This document shows positions 5,799-5,801 of a stretch of DNA of 5,801 bases, in pieces (positions within the stretch are counted from its first letter, which is position 1; each line of letters begins with the position of its first letter). The position numbers and the translations under genes are program-made. The DNA lies in assembly GCA_023228745.1 (NCBI GenBank), contig JALOAP010000218.1, forward strand, positions 1-5,801, given 5' to 3'. Source of the stretch: Dehalococcoidia bacterium (GTDB lineage: Bacteria; Chloroflexota; Dehalococcoidia; Tepidiformales; Tepidiformaceae). The notes below the pieces were generated by a model. That model had not been told where the DNA came from. It ran no database searches and saw nothing but the letters and a program-made list of their open reading frames with translations.

Positions 5799-5801
5799 GA
5801 C

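Larger units (their letters stand above)
5699..5801. other. Upstream region of the acpS block, no gene seen
   Basis: These 103 nt hold no convincing ORF. They include a short GGCGC/GCGCC stem (5730-5734 and 5741-5745), the second copy of the intergenic word (5767-5784) and a TATA-containing end at 5791-5801. The operon promoter should lie here or just past the right edge. Most of the stretch is too GC-rich to show a -35/-10 pair. Confidence 0.5.

Noticed and set aside
1..5801. CRISPR array, tRNA/rRNA, insertion sequence, phage or a novel defence/biosynthetic system
   Set aside because: No regularly spaced direct repeats, cloverleaf-like sequence, transposase or unknown gene is visible. Nearly all bases belong to five well-known housekeeping genes.

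Overview
This is a very GC-rich window (roughly two thirds G+C by eye, with strong G/C preference at third codon positions) of dense bacterial chromosome. It carries the 3' end of one forward gene and a complete block of four reverse-strand genes. GTG and TTG starts are used alongside ATG. The gene set is bacterial and housekeeping: fatty-acid synthesis, nucleotide repair and DNA repair. The proteins and the mix of start codons would fit a Chloroflexota-type (for example Dehalococcoidia/Tepidiforma-like) or another deep-branching GC-rich bacterium. That placement is a weak inference from memory of sequence style; no marker here settles it.

Layout: positions 1-566 (+) are the C-terminal 187 codons of a crotonyl-CoA carboxylase/reductase (ccr), which enters from beyond the left edge. 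Positions 567-691 are a short convergent intergenic spacer full of inverted repeats. The reverse-strand block, in order of transcription from right to left, is acpS (5698-5252, holo-ACP synthase), nnr (5255-3699, bifunctional NAD(P)HX epimerase/dehydratase), fabF (3654-2404, 3-oxoacyl-ACP synthase II) and recJ (2407-692, single-strand 5'-3' exonuclease). acpS/nnr overlap by ATGA and fabF/recJ by GTGA, both 4-nt overlaps typical of translational coupling. nnr and fabF are separated by 44 nt that hold a good extended -10 promoter element. Positions 5699-5801 are the upstream region of the block, with no gene that I can see.

How the genes fit together: AcpS loads phosphopantetheine onto acyl carrier protein and FabF elongates acyl-ACP, so the block has a fatty-acid-synthesis core. 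Nnr repairs hydrated NAD(P)H and RecJ degrades 5' single strands in repair; they are co-transcribed housekeeping passengers rather than pathway partners. Ccr, which converges on the block, makes ethylmalonyl-CoA from crotonyl-CoA, CO2 and NADPH.

I found no mobile element, CRISPR array, RNA gene or defence-type system, and no convincing new biological system. The points worth a second look are small: both convergent genes end inside the loop of a perfect 8-9 bp hairpin, an 18-nt word recurs (17/18) in the two intergenic regions, an internal promoter lies before fabF, and the AcpS tail doubles as the ribosome-binding site of nnr.
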